Assembly: GCA_020833055.1 (NCBI GenBank)
Contig: JAJHQZ010000001.1
Span: 124,001-188,000, forward strand
Length of the DNA stretch: 64,000 nucleotides
DNA from: Candidatus Korarchaeum sp.
GTDB lineage: Archaea > Korarchaeota > Korarchaeia > Korarchaeales > Korarchaeaceae
Reading direction: 5' to 3'
Position numbers and translations under genes: made by a program. Below the pieces are notes generated by a model, which saw only the letters and a list, made by a program, of their open reading frames with translations, had not been told where the DNA came from and did not search any database. Of this stretch, positions 9,159 to 17,371 are shown piece by piece; positions within the stretch are counted from its first letter, which is position 1; each line of letters starts with the position of its first letter.

Positions 9159-10598
9159 TCAGTAAGATCTTCCTATCCAACACCTATGTCTAGCCTCATC
9201 GCCACAAACAATACACTTCTCCCCTCTGCCCTTCAGAGCATCCTCCTCATACCCTAGGAGACCGTAGCCACCCTTCTCCTCGACTTCATGAGCACACTCC
9301 TCTTTACCACACCATGCAAAAGACACTACCTTAGTTTTGACGTTCTCTACGAGCTCCTCCATACTCCTAGCATAGAATATCCTCTCCTTAAAGTAACTCC
9401 ATGCCTGCTCTGAGAGAACTCTCTCAATATCCCTCAAGATCTCAGGGATCCTCTCATTTAATTCATCGAAGGGTACCGTCTCCCTCTCCATCTTATCTCT
9501 CCTGAATATTGTGACTTCTCTCCTCTCTAATTCATTCCTCCCGATCTCTATCCTAATGGGGACGCCTTTCATCTCCCACTTATAGAACTTATAGCCCGGT
9601 CTCTCCTCGCCATCATCCAGATGGACCCTGAAGTTCCTCTCTAGTGCGGACTTCACTTCCCTCGAGTACTCCAGTATCCTCTCCTCATAGTCTCTCGTTG
9701 GGATGGGCACTATGACTATCTGTATAGGTGCTATCTTCGGAGGGAGCCTCAAGCCCCTATTATCCCCGTGTATTGCTATAACGGCAGCGAGCGACCTCTC
9801 CGATATCCCGAAGGATGTAGTATTGACGTTCTTCCTCTTCCCATCCTCATCCATGTAAGTTAGATCGTAAGTCCTTGCGAATAGATCACCGAAGTTTATC
9901 GCACTCCCTAGCTCCAAAGCCTTACCATCAGGCATTATCGTGACTATATCGTAGTTGTAAAGAGCCCCGGGGAAGGTGTCCCATGGTAACGTCTTGACTA
10001 CTATGTAGGGGATGAGGAGCTCATCGTAGAAACTCTTGTATATCCAGACCTCCAAATTAACTTGTTCAACAGCTTCTTCATATGTCGCATGGAATGTATG
10101 ACCCTCCTTGAAGAACGCAACTTCCCTAACTCTCAACATAGGTCTCGTGGCCTTAGTCTCGTACCTGTAGATAGGGACTATTTGATAGATCCTTATTGGG
10201 AGGTCCCTGTAGCTACTTATCCATTTAGAGAGGACCTCATACATTATAGCCTCACTAGTGGGTCTGAGAGCGAGCTTCTCAGGGGCATCCTGTCTTCCGA
10301 GTTTAGTTATCCAGAACACGGAATCCTGAAAACCTTTTATAAACCTAAACTCCCTACTGAGGACGCTTTCAGGGATTATCGAAGGGAAATATACTCTCTT
10401 ATGTCCAGTTTGTCTTAGGAGCCTCTCCATTATATTCATTATATTTTCCATGATCTCGTATCCATAGGGGAGCCAGACATAAACCCCCTTCACGGGGTAC
10501 CTCTCATCTAATATCTCTGACTTGAAGATCACTTCATCGAACCATCTAGAGAAGTCCTCCTCCTTAGGTACGACTTCATATGCCTCTCTCTCCGACAT
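9159..10598 (-). CDS. proS: prolyl-tRNA synthetase, archaeal/eukaryal type
   Basis: Class II synthetase, 479 residues, lacking the bacterial editing insertion. Seen are RPTSEAIMYEVLSKW, the motif 2 region ATRPMLRVREVAFFKEGHT, and the C-terminal zinc-binding domain with CAHEVEEKGGYG...CIVCG ending in a conserved tyrosine (IGRSY), all features of the archaeal/eukaryal ProRS. It lies 12 bp downstream of the TtuA-like gene on the same strand and may be co-transcribed with it. Confidence 0.96.
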   Translation of the reverse strand: MSEREAYEVVPKEEDFSRWFDEVIFKSEILDERYPVKGVYVWLPYGYEIMENIMNIMERLLRQTGHKRVYFPSIIPESVLSREFRFIKGFQDSVFWITKLGRQDAPEKLALRPTSEAIMYEVLSKWISSYRDLPIRIYQIVPIYRYETKATRPMLRVREVAFFKEGHTFHATYEEAVEQVNLEVWIYKSFYDELLIPYIVVKTLPWDTFPGALYNYDIVTIMPDGKALELGSAINFGDLFARTYDLTYMDEDGKRKNVNTTSFGISERSLAAVIAIHGDNRGLRLPPKIAPIQIVIVPIPTRDYEERILEYSREVKSALERNFRVHLDDGEERPGYKFYKWEMKGVPIRIEIGRNELERREVTIFRRDKMERETVPFDELNERIPEILRDIERVLSEQAWSYFKERIFYARSMEELVENVKTKVVSFAWCGKEECAHEVEEKGGYGLLGYEEDALKGRGEKCIVCGDEARHRCWIGRSY

Positions 10599-10610
10599 AG
10601 TACCACCTTA

Positions 10611-11279
10611 TCACTTTCGATTACTGAGCCCCATTGCTCTTAAAAAATCTGATCTCTCCATGAACCTTAAGATATTGAACCTGATTCCCGGGCTCTCCTC
10701 CTCGAGCTCCTCCACCATCCTCATATAGGGATCTCGGACCTCATGCCTAGAGCCTCCACAGAGGGCTGATAATTCTTCAACCGGTATCTCGATGAAAGGA
10801 GCGATAAAATTGCTTAACTCATCCAGGAGAAGGTAAAGCCTACCGGAGATTATTAGGAAATCTGGGGAGCCAGTGAATATCGACCTCAGGAGTAGAGAGA
10901 CAGCATCATCAAGGATCAAGGGGAGAACTACCTTTTCCCTCGAGAACATGAGCTTCCTCGATGCTTCTCGGAGTAAGTCAACTATTTCATCCCTAGATTT
11001 GAAATCTAGATACATCGAACTTACTTTGACTGGAAATTTAGACTCCATCTCCATGAAGAGATCGAAGAGAGTCTCCGCATAAGGCAGTCTTGTCCTCAAG
11101 AATAATATGTTATCTTCTCTCGATAATAAGTTATACTTACTGACAGCACGCCTCATGCGGCTCAATAAGGAATCCCTCAGACAGCTCTTACACAGACTCC
11201 CCCCTGAGTACTTCCTGATCAATACTACATCAGGGGATCCGCACCTCGAGCATACCATGTTTTTAGGGGAATCCACCAT
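10611..11279 (-). CDS. TtuA/Ncs6-like protein lacking the PP-loop
   Basis: The N-terminus carries the paired CxxC zinc finger of the TtuA/Ncs6 tRNA-thiolation family (CSRCG at residues 10-14, CKSC about 20 residues later), then RRAVSKYNLLSREDNILF where the family has its first strand. The ATP-binding SGGKDS is replaced by RTRLPYAE. The C-terminus (ELEEESPGIRFNILRFMER) again resembles the family's PG-x-[KR]-F-x-I segment. At 222 residues it is about 80-100 shorter than TtuA. I infer a degenerate paralogue, perhaps a tRNA- or partner-binding protein, not a sulfurtransferase. The ATG at 11279 is 26 bp from a minus-strand TATA (CTTTATATT), indicating a leaderless mRNA. Confidence 0.75.
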   Translation of the reverse strand: MVDSPKNMVCSRCGSPDVVLIRKYSGGSLCKSCLRDSLLSRMRRAVSKYNLLSREDNILFLRTRLPYAETLFDLFMEMESKFPVKVSSMYLDFKSRDEIVDLLREASRKLMFSREKVVLPLILDDAVSLLLRSIFTGSPDFLIISGRLYLLLDELSNFIAPFIEIPVEELSALCGGSRHEVRDPYMRMVEELEEESPGIRFNILRFMERSDFLRAMGLSNRK

Positions 11280-11311
11280 CTACATCGAGTGTACGAATCA
11301 TTCAATATAAA
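11256..11311. promoter_or_regulatory. overlapping divergent leaderless promoters
   Basis: A minus-strand TATA (CTTTATATT, about 11302-11310) is 26 bp from the ATG at 11279. A weaker plus-strand TATA-like CATGTTTTTAG (about 11256-11266) is about 26 bp from the GTG at 11289. Each TATA lies inside or beside the opposite gene's first codons. Confidence 0.4.
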
Positions 11312-11999
11312 GCCTGAGGGAGAGGAGGTCTACGATGAGGAGAGATGGGAGTTGCTGAGGAGGAAGAGGGATAGAGGAGCTCATGTCCTGAGGGTCCTGA
11401 GGAAAATCGGTATCGTTGGATTCGTTTACGGGAGTGTCGCGAGGGGTGATGTGAGGAAGGAGAGTGATATCGATGTAATAATATTAGATTATTCCCTCCC
11501 CCTGTCCTTCATAGAGGATGTACTCTCTAGTGAGTTGGGCAACCCCTATTACAGGGAGATAGTTCAAGCATCGCCTAAGAGCGTACCAAAGTACCATATA
11601 CACTTCGATGAGGAACTCGTCGTCTCCATCCCTCTGAGCTTCTTGAGGAGAAGTGAGAGGGAGTTCTATGATTTCGGCGGTAAAGTAAGTTTGGAGGAAA
11701 TAGAGGGAGATATCAGGAAGCCCGGAGTGAATAAAGAGCTGAAACTCATTTTTCCAGTGGAAACCGGTCACTTAGTACTCCCTGTCATTGGTTATGAGAG
11801 CATCGCAGCGAGGATACTGGGTGTCGATGAGGGGATCGTTAAGGAAAGAATAACTATCTTGACTAAAAGGAGAGCCGTTGGAAAGACTGGTTTGTACGCA
11901 TGCTATAGGCTCTTACCCACTGAAACAGTGGAAGAGGCTCTCCTCAAGCTGAAGGGCGTCAAGAGATGGTTGGATGAGAGATTGAGTAGAGAACTCTGA
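11289..11999 (+). CDS. nucleotidyltransferase-fold protein
   Basis: 236 residues. The N-terminal half holds the polymerase-beta-type signature GSVARGDVRKESDIDVIIL (residues about 47-66; GSxxxG...SDxDV) with the metal-binding aspartates intact. The rest has no catalytic motif I recognise; it may be a substrate-binding helical region. Archaeal proteins of this kind are annotated only as predicted nucleotidyltransferases (COG1708-like). The start is GTG at 11289, chosen because of the TATA-like sequence 26 bp upstream; a TTG at codon 22 is an alternative. Divergent from the TtuA-like gene with a 9-bp gap. Confidence 0.8.
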   Translation: MYESFNIKPEGEEVYDEERWELLRRKRDRGAHVLRVLRKIGIVGFVYGSVARGDVRKESDIDVIILDYSLPLSFIEDVLSSELGNPYYREIVQASPKSVPKYHIHFDEELVVSIPLSFLRRSEREFYDFGGKVSLEEIEGDIRKPGVNKELKLIFPVETGHLVLPVIGYESIAARILGVDEGIVKERITILTKRRAVGKTGLYACYRLLPTETVEEALLKLKGVKRWLDERLSREL

Positions 12000-12130
12000 T
12001 ATCCAAAATTCCTCACAGATAGTGTCAGAGAGTCCTCGGTTTATTAGGTCCCTCTCTATTGAGTTATGTACCGAATGGAGTATACCTGATAATCTCTGAG
12101 AATATTAATAAGTGGAAAATTTACACGATT

Positions 12131-13207
12131 TCAAATCCGGTACCTGAGTTTAGCTGCTATTCCGCCTATAGCATCTAGCTTCTCCCCCGGTTCACTCATC
12201 GAGTTTATTATCCTGAATTCAGCTCTCGTCCTCTCACACCCCTCGATGAGTGAGAATACCCTCTCCCTCATATCGGGATCGAAGAATATCGAGGCTGAGA
12301 TGAGGACAATCTCAGCAGCACCTCTATTCACTGCTTCAAGTACTTCTTCAACTCCATAAGTTACCAAATCAGAATTCTTCGATAGTAGTTCAAATATCTC
12401 CTCAACAGCAGCCATATCTCTGTAAAGATCGAGTTCCCTCAGCACTTTATCTGCTTCCCCTCTCCTTATCATTTCCAGCACCCCTGAGAATGTGGCATTA
12501 CTCGCATCCCCTTCCCTCATCTTCTCCCCCATCTCCGGGTCCTTCGCTCTCGCGTAGGAAAGGAACCTCTCTTTGAAGAAACCGGGTCCTCCTATCACTA
12601 TCGCTTTAGGTTTGATCTTAGAGTAAAGCTCCCTCAAAGTATCTAAAACTTCCGAGAAGTACCTCCTCTCCTCCCCCTCCCTTCCCTTAGCATCGATCTT
12701 AGATGGTAATCTCGACCTTATGTAAGTGATTTCTTCGACCCTCATAGAGTCTGCTCTCGCTATAGTAGCCCCTTCATCATCCATAGCTACTAGGAGAATC
12801 TCTCCCCTCTCCGACATACTCTCAGCTCTCTTCAGTATCTCTAAGTGAGTTTTCTTCCATTCTTTCTTTACTATCGTTAAAGAAGATCCTTCATCAACAG
12901 AGAAAGTATGATGTTGTCCCTGAATTCCGAACTTATCAGGACCAACTCTCACGACCCCGGATATCCTCAGCCTCAGTGAATATGGATCCAGCTTCACTTT
13001 ATCGACCTCTATAGTCAGTATCATAGGGATTCTCTCACCGCTATCAGCTCTTATTCCCTCTTGCTTCACTCTTCTAGATGTTTTCATAGTAATGAGATCT
13101 CCTCTCTCGATTATAGAGGCTAGCCAATAGATGTCATTTAAGTTATCTACTCTAAGCTTAATCAAGCCCTTCTTGAGGTCCTCCTCTAATATCCTCACTT
13201 CATTCAC
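12131..13207 (-). CDS. pelA: Pelota (Dom34) mRNA surveillance protein
   Basis: Works with aEF1A in archaea to rescue stalled ribosomes. 358 residues, full length, with the three eRF1-like domains: an Sm-like N-terminal domain (residues 1-130), a central domain ([13 protein letters not shown], about 140-260, lacking the GGQ of eRF1) and a C-terminal domain. It follows dnaG with a 3-bp gap on the same strand, so the two form an operon; both lie downstream of the structured RNA at 14441-14527. Confidence 0.95.
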   Translation of the reverse strand: MNEVRILEEDLKKGLIKLRVDNLNDIYWLASIIERGDLITMKTSRRVKQEGIRADSGERIPMILTIEVDKVKLDPYSLRLRISGVVRVGPDKFGIQGQHHTFSVDEGSSLTIVKKEWKKTHLEILKRAESMSERGEILLVAMDDEGATIARADSMRVEEITYIRSRLPSKIDAKGREGEERRYFSEVLDTLRELYSKIKPKAIVIGGPGFFKERFLSYARAKDPEMGEKMREGDASNATFSGVLEMIRRGEADKVLRELDLYRDMAAVEEIFELLSKNSDLVTYGVEEVLEAVNRGAAEIVLISASIFFDPDMRERVFSLIEGCERTRAEFRIINSMSEPGEKLDAIGGIAAKLRYRI

Positions 13208-13210
13208 CTA

Positions 13211-14413
13211 TCACTGGATCGTGTATATCGCGAGACCCGCGCCCTTCCTCACGATATCCTTAGCGACATTCCCGACTATCGCCTTAACACCGATCTCATA
13301 AGCCTTATCGACTATCCTCTGAGTGACTACCCTATCATATACTATGTACCTCACGCCCTTAGATTCATTCAGTTCATTCAGGAGTTCTGCGACTGAAGTC
13401 TCCTTGAGGACCCTTAGATTCTCATCCAAGAGGAGGACTTTATCTGTATTCATGACTCTCTCATAGAATCCCCTGAACATCTCTGGTATCCTGATCATCC
13501 TCCCATTTATCTCCTTTGGTCTCATTTCATACACCTCATGTTGGATACTGAGTCTAGCTCTAGGTGGGGATATCCCGAGCTCTCTTCTCACTTCATCTGC
13601 TGGGACAGCTGATGAGAGAGCTTTCCTTATCTCCTTAGCAGTCAGTTCCTCTACTACTTTCCCCTCAGGTGCTCTAGCTACATAATCTATATCTGTTTGC
13701 TCTAAAAGAGTCCTTAGGACCATTTCGCCACCTCTATCTCCATCCACGAAAGCTATAGCCTCCTTCTCTTCTATCAATTTCTCTAGAGATTTAGGAACTC
13801 TTTCCAAAGCCCCTCCCATAGCTATCACATTATCGAAACCGTACTTAAGTAAGTTCATGACATCAGCCCTTCCCTCCACTACTATTATCTCAGATGCTTC
13901 CTCTATCCCTCTGCCAGCCGGTAATTGCTCTTCCCCATAGAGTATGAAGTTGGACTTAGCGCTCTCCCTCTCTACGAATTCTATTAATCTCCTGAGACTA
14001 TCCTCTTTCTCTATTGACCAACTCTTTAATATTTCAGCAGCCCTTCTCGCTATATCATTCCTCTTCTCTTCTCTCTCATCCACTATCTTTATGAGCTTGA
14101 AACTTGCTTGATATGGACCCACTTTGTCGATCGTTTCCATAGCTGCAACTAGGAGGGCCGTTCTCACCTTATCTAGCCCTGAATATAGTTCAACTATACC
14201 TTTTGAGCCTTCGCCCTCTCTTCTCAGCCTTATATTTATCCTCCCAATTTTTCCAGTCCTTTGAAGGTCTTTAAGCTCTAATTCAGGACCTAGAAGACCC
14301 TCTAGCTGCCCGAATATTGCTCCTATGACATCACTAGTCTCTACAACACCATTTACCGATACTTCAAGCTTAGCAATATATTTGGGATGCGTAGCCTCCT
14401 TCTTACTCTCCAT
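13211..14413 (-). CDS. dnaG: archaeal DnaG-type Toprim protein
   Basis: Archaeal DnaG: a bacterial-primase-like Toprim protein found with the exosome, with primase activity reported in some species. 400 residues. An N-terminal region with EVSVNGVVETSDVIGAIFG precedes the Toprim domain (IIVVEGRADVMNLLKYG, then AFVDGDRGGE), with the catalytic Glu and the DxD metal site present. No zinc-binding domain is present, as in other archaeal forms. The ATG at 14413 has GGGGGAGG eight bases upstream; a longer frame to 14440 is not needed. The distance from the likely start site (about 14527) leaves a 110-nt structured leader or a separate RNA. Confidence 0.93.
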   Translation of the reverse strand: MESKKEATHPKYIAKLEVSVNGVVETSDVIGAIFGQLEGLLGPELELKDLQRTGKIGRINIRLRREGEGSKGIVELYSGLDKVRTALLVAAMETIDKVGPYQASFKLIKIVDEREEKRNDIARRAAEILKSWSIEKEDSLRRLIEFVERESAKSNFILYGEEQLPAGRGIEEASEIIVVEGRADVMNLLKYGFDNVIAMGGALERVPKSLEKLIEEKEAIAFVDGDRGGEMVLRTLLEQTDIDYVARAPEGKVVEELTAKEIRKALSSAVPADEVRRELGISPPRARLSIQHEVYEMRPKEINGRMIRIPEMFRGFYERVMNTDKVLLLDENLRVLKETSVAELLNELNESKGVRYIVYDRVVTQRIVDKAYEIGVKAIVGNVAKDIVRKGAGLAIYTIQ

Positions 14414-14440
14414 AAAGCTAATCCTCCCCCTTAAACACAA

Positions 14441-14527
14441 TGTCCGCCCGCCAACTAGTCCCCAGAGGTCACCGATCAGCCCACGCTTTCCTCTCTACCT
14501 CCGGGGTCATCTGGTGGCGGGCGGTAT
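14441..14527 (-). ncRNA. structured RNA, H/ACA-like, upstream of dnaG
   Basis: Minus-strand transcript predicted from a 26-bp TATA spacing to start at about 14527. It folds as a lower stem of 10 perfect pairs (CCGCCCGCCA, 14524-14515, with TGGCGGGCGG, 14453-14444), an asymmetric internal loop (CCAGATGA opposite ACTAGT), an upper stem of 10 pairs including one G-U (CCCCGGAGGT, 14506-14497, with ACCTCTGGGG, 14469-14460) and a 27-nt apical region with two UGA elements that could form a kink-turn. The stem is followed at once by ACA, 16 nt from the upper stem, the geometry of an H/ACA pseudouridylation guide. I could not identify a target. It could instead be a leader element of the dnaG-pelA mRNA. 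Confidence 0.55.
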
Positions 14528-14547
14528 TAATACGTCACTTGTCGCTA

Positions 14548-14558
14548 AATATAATCTC
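14548..14558 (-). promoter_or_regulatory. TATA box for the structured RNA/dnaG transcript
   Basis: Minus-strand GATTATATTTA centred near 14553 lies 26 bp from 14527, one to three bases before the first base of the long stem. The same AT-rich stretch could also serve rps17e on the plus strand. Confidence 0.5.
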
Positions 14559-14616
14559 TTCGCTCCCCCATATGGTAACGCTTAATAATGATCAATACCC
14601 CAATTTGAGGATCTGT

Positions 14617-14820
14617 ATGGGGACAGTGAGGGAGAGAGCTATAAAGAGAGTGGCATACAAGCTCGTTAAACAGTACCCCGATTTATGGACCGAGGACTTC
14701 GAGCATAATAAGAGGGTCCTATCTCAGATAGCCGAGATAAAATCTAAAGTGTACAGGAATAGAATAGCTGGTTATATAACGAGATTGAAGGTCAGAGAGA
14801 GGCAGGGGACTCTCGTATGA
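14617..14820 (+). CDS. rps17e: ribosomal protein S17e
   Basis: 67 residues, normal for archaeal S17e. MGTVRERAIKRVAYKLVKQYPD, the F-x-x-NK core and the IAGYITRL segment match the family. The ATG at 14617 is preceded by GAGG with a 6-nt spacer. The open frame extends upstream to 14440, but that part crosses the structured RNA and has no homology. An AT-rich CTTAATAAT near 14581-14589 is a suitable TATA about 30 bp upstream of the ATG. Confidence 0.93.
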   Translation: MGTVRERAIKRVAYKLVKQYPDLWTEDFEHNKRVLSQIAEIKSKVYRNRIAGYITRLKVRERQGTLV

Positions 14821-14904
14821 TTCGATAATACTTCCTAAGATACTCATTTTCATCGATTTCATCTGTTTCAATAGTACTGTTTTTGAGGGATTGGACATCA
14901 GTAT

Positions 14905-16305
14905 ATGAGACCTAGAATGGATCCATCTGAACTTAAGGAGAAGATACTGAGTAGGAGCGCTAAAATATCTGTGATAGGTCAGGGGTACATAGGCCTTCCC
15001 CTAGCTCTACTATTAGCGGATTCAGGGTTCAGTGTGATAGGTTATGACGTTGACTCTAAGCTCATTGAGGAGTTATCTATCGGGATCACCAGGTTGAGAA
15101 ATGAGAAAGGCGTTAGTGATCTTTTACTGAAGCACTTAGGATCTAGATACTTCCCATCGAGTGATCGGGGGAGATTGAAAGGATCCGACGTGATCATAGT
15201 AGCTGTCCCTACTCCGAGAGTCAATGGAAGTGCAGATCTCGGGATGCTGATGGATGCTATCGAGCTCGCATCTTCAACTATAAATAGAGGAGGCCTCATA
15301 GTAGTTGAGAGCACACTCCCTCCTAAGACTTTCGATATGCTGCTTGATGAGATAAGTAAAGCGGGCCTCAAGCCCGGGGAGGATGTATTCGTATCCTATT
15401 GCCCTGAGAGAGCGATGCCCGGGAAATTGATAGAAGAACTGATATCAAATTATAGGATAATTGGTGTAAAAGATCCCATATCTGCGGAATTATCAAAAAT
15501 ATTATATAGATGTTTCGTTAAGGGAGAGATAGAAGTAACAGATCCTCTCACCGCGGAGATAACTAAGCTCGTCGAGAACGCTTACAGGGATGTGAACATA
15601 GCTTTCGCTAATGAAGTAGCGAGGATATGTGAGGCCCTAGGCAGTGATGTAAGGAAGGTCAGGGAACTAGTCAACAAGCATCCTAGAGTGAATATGCTCT
15701 TACCTGGTATTGGAGTCGGTGGAAGTTGCCTCACAAAAGATCCTCTATTCCTATCATGGGTCTCAAGTGAGAATGGATATTCACCTGAGTTAATAAAGCT
15801 AGCTAGAGAGCTAAATGAATCTATGCCAGCTCACTACGCTATTCTAATAGATGACTTCATCAAATGGAAGAATTCTGGGAGCGGAACTATATGCGTCCTC
15901 GGCGTGACTTACAAAGGAGATGTTGCTGATACTAGGGAGTCCCCCGCTAAATACCTAATAAGCGAGCTGATGAAGATGGGTCACAGAGTGAGAGTCTATG
16001 ACCCTCTCGTGAGGGAATCTTTCGGGGCGAAATATTACGATAGGTTAGAAGAGGCCGTGAAGGATGTTGATGTGATAGTGATAGTGAGTGATCATAGCGA
16101 GTTCAAGGATATGGATCTCCTTAAAATAAGAGGATTGGCTGGTAGAGGTCCCGTATTACTCCTGGATGGAAGACTAATAATAGATAAGGAGAAGGCGGAA
16201 GCCTCAGGTTTCATCTACGCTTCTGTTGGTAATATATCATCCTTGAAGTTTACTAGGGGCGAGGCGATCGCCTTCAGAGAGGTTATTTCAAAAATTCCAT
16301 TATAA
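14905..16305 (+). CDS. wecC: nucleotide-sugar dehydrogenase (UDP-ManNAc dehydrogenase family)
   Basis: NAD-dependent four-electron oxidation of a UDP-sugar to a uronic acid, for surface glycans or N-glycosylation. An N-terminal Rossmann fold (VIGQGYIGLPLALLLADSG, residues about 23-41), the dimer helix (AEITKLVENAYRDVNIAFANE) and the catalytic cysteine in GVGGSCLTKDP (about residue 275) are all present, with the C-terminal UDP-binding Rossmann domain (VLGVTYKGDVADTRESPA). 466 residues is typical. It resembles WecC more than UDP-glucose dehydrogenase, but the substrate is not certain. ATG codons at 14905 and 14917 are both possible starts. The 3' end overlaps the convergent glcF by 23 bp. Confidence 0.9.
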   Translation: MRPRMDPSELKEKILSRSAKISVIGQGYIGLPLALLLADSGFSVIGYDVDSKLIEELSIGITRLRNEKGVSDLLLKHLGSRYFPSSDRGRLKGSDVIIVAVPTPRVNGSADLGMLMDAIELASSTINRGGLIVVESTLPPKTFDMLLDEISKAGLKPGEDVFVSYCPERAMPGKLIEELISNYRIIGVKDPISAELSKILYRCFVKGEIEVTDPLTAEITKLVENAYRDVNIAFANEVARICEALGSDVRKVRELVNKHPRVNMLLPGIGVGGSCLTKDPLFLSWVSSENGYSPELIKLARELNESMPAHYAILIDDFIKWKNSGSGTICVLGVTYKGDVADTRESPAKYLISELMKMGHRVRVYDPLVRESFGAKYYDRLEEAVKDVDVIVIVSDHSEFKDMDLLKIRGLAGRGPVLLLDGRLIIDKEKAEASGFIYASVGNISSLKFTRGEAIAFREVISKIPL

Positions 16306-17362
16306 ATCCAGACATATGTGAAATTTTTATACCTTTGAGCCTTCCTCTTGTCTGCATGACTTCCATTATCATAGCATAGCATCCAACATCTTCTATTACT
16401 ATATGGTTCGCCCCAAGCTCCTCAGCTAGAGATAGCACTCTCTGAACCCACTTGGAGAAAAGACCCCTATCGGTCCTGTAGATCAGTGTGAAACCACAAT
16501 CGCAACAGAGCCATTCTGGAGTTTCAAGGATCTTCAAGTTATTGAAACTTCTTAGTACCTCTAGGAATGAACTATCGCTCCCGCACGATGGTATCGGCAA
16601 TATAGTATCCTTCCCTCTCACTTTACCGATCCTCATCTTCTCAGATCGTATAGCGTCCAATACGTACGAGGATATTTTCATGAGACCGAGATCCGGGTAG
16701 ACCCTCACTGTAAGCGGACATCCTGAGACAACACGCTTAGGACTGAGTTCCGAGATCACGCTCTCTAAATTCCTCTTCGCGTCATTAGCTAAGTCCTTCT
16801 CCCCTAGTATGTATAAGAGAGCGCCTGAGCAAGGCTCACCCGGTCCTATAGTCGTGATACTCCCGGAAATTCTCCCGAGGATCTTCATAGTATTCAAGGC
16901 AACTTCTATGGCCTTATGCATCCAACATCCAGCGAAGAACAGAATCTCAGAGTTCCTCGTCGGCTGGAAGTCTGGTGGTAACCAGCTACCCTTGATGAGC
17001 TCATCAGCGATAGGAGTGCCCACTTTCCTGAAGGAGTCCCTTATATCTACAGTGACCAAGGGGACGTATCCCATATCTATGAGAGAGTCCCTGGCCTTAA
17101 CGAGGAGATCGAAGGGACGTAAGCCCACTGGACAATAATTGTTACAAATTCCACAGTTAGCACAAGCAAATATATGCCTAAGGATTCCTTCTGTTAGTTC
17201 TATTTTCCCCTTAGAGAGCATTGATAGAATTTTGATTCTCGATCTCATACCGGAGCTCTCTATCCGATCCAAGTTGAAGAGCGGGCAGGGTATATTGCAC
17301 CCACCACAACTTATACATCTCGCGAAATCTGAAGAAAGACTTTCCTCAAATTCAACTTCCAA
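16283..17362 (-). CDS. glcF: Fe-S oxidoreductase subunit (GlcF/HdrD-like)
   Basis: 359 residues. Two N-terminal 4Fe-4S motifs (CISCGGCNIPCP and CANCGICNNYCP) precede two cysteine-rich CCG-type regions (FAGCWMH...SGCPL and PSCGS...CCDCGF). This is the electron-transfer partner of FAD-linked 2-hydroxyacid oxidases (GlcF) and resembles HdrD. It starts 9 bp after glcD on the same strand, so the pair likely oxidises glycolate, D-lactate or a related hydroxyacid and passes electrons to the membrane or another carrier. The substrate cannot be read from the sequence. Confidence 0.87.
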   Translation of the reverse strand: MEVEFEESLSSDFARCISCGGCNIPCPLFNLDRIESSGMRSRIKILSMLSKGKIELTEGILRHIFACANCGICNNYCPVGLRPFDLLVKARDSLIDMGYVPLVTVDIRDSFRKVGTPIADELIKGSWLPPDFQPTRNSEILFFAGCWMHKAIEVALNTMKILGRISGSITTIGPGEPCSGALLYILGEKDLANDAKRNLESVISELSPKRVVSGCPLTVRVYPDLGLMKISSYVLDAIRSEKMRIGKVRGKDTILPIPSCGSDSSFLEVLRSFNNLKILETPEWLCCDCGFTLIYRTDRGLFSKWVQRVLSLAEELGANHIVIEDVGCYAMIMEVMQTRGRLKGIKISHMSGFIMEFLK

Positions 17363-17371
17363 GAGATCACC

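Noticed and set aside
14440-14616. Upstream extension of the rps17e frame
   Set aside because: It translates the structured RNA region, has no homology, and the ribosome-binding site supports ATG 14617.
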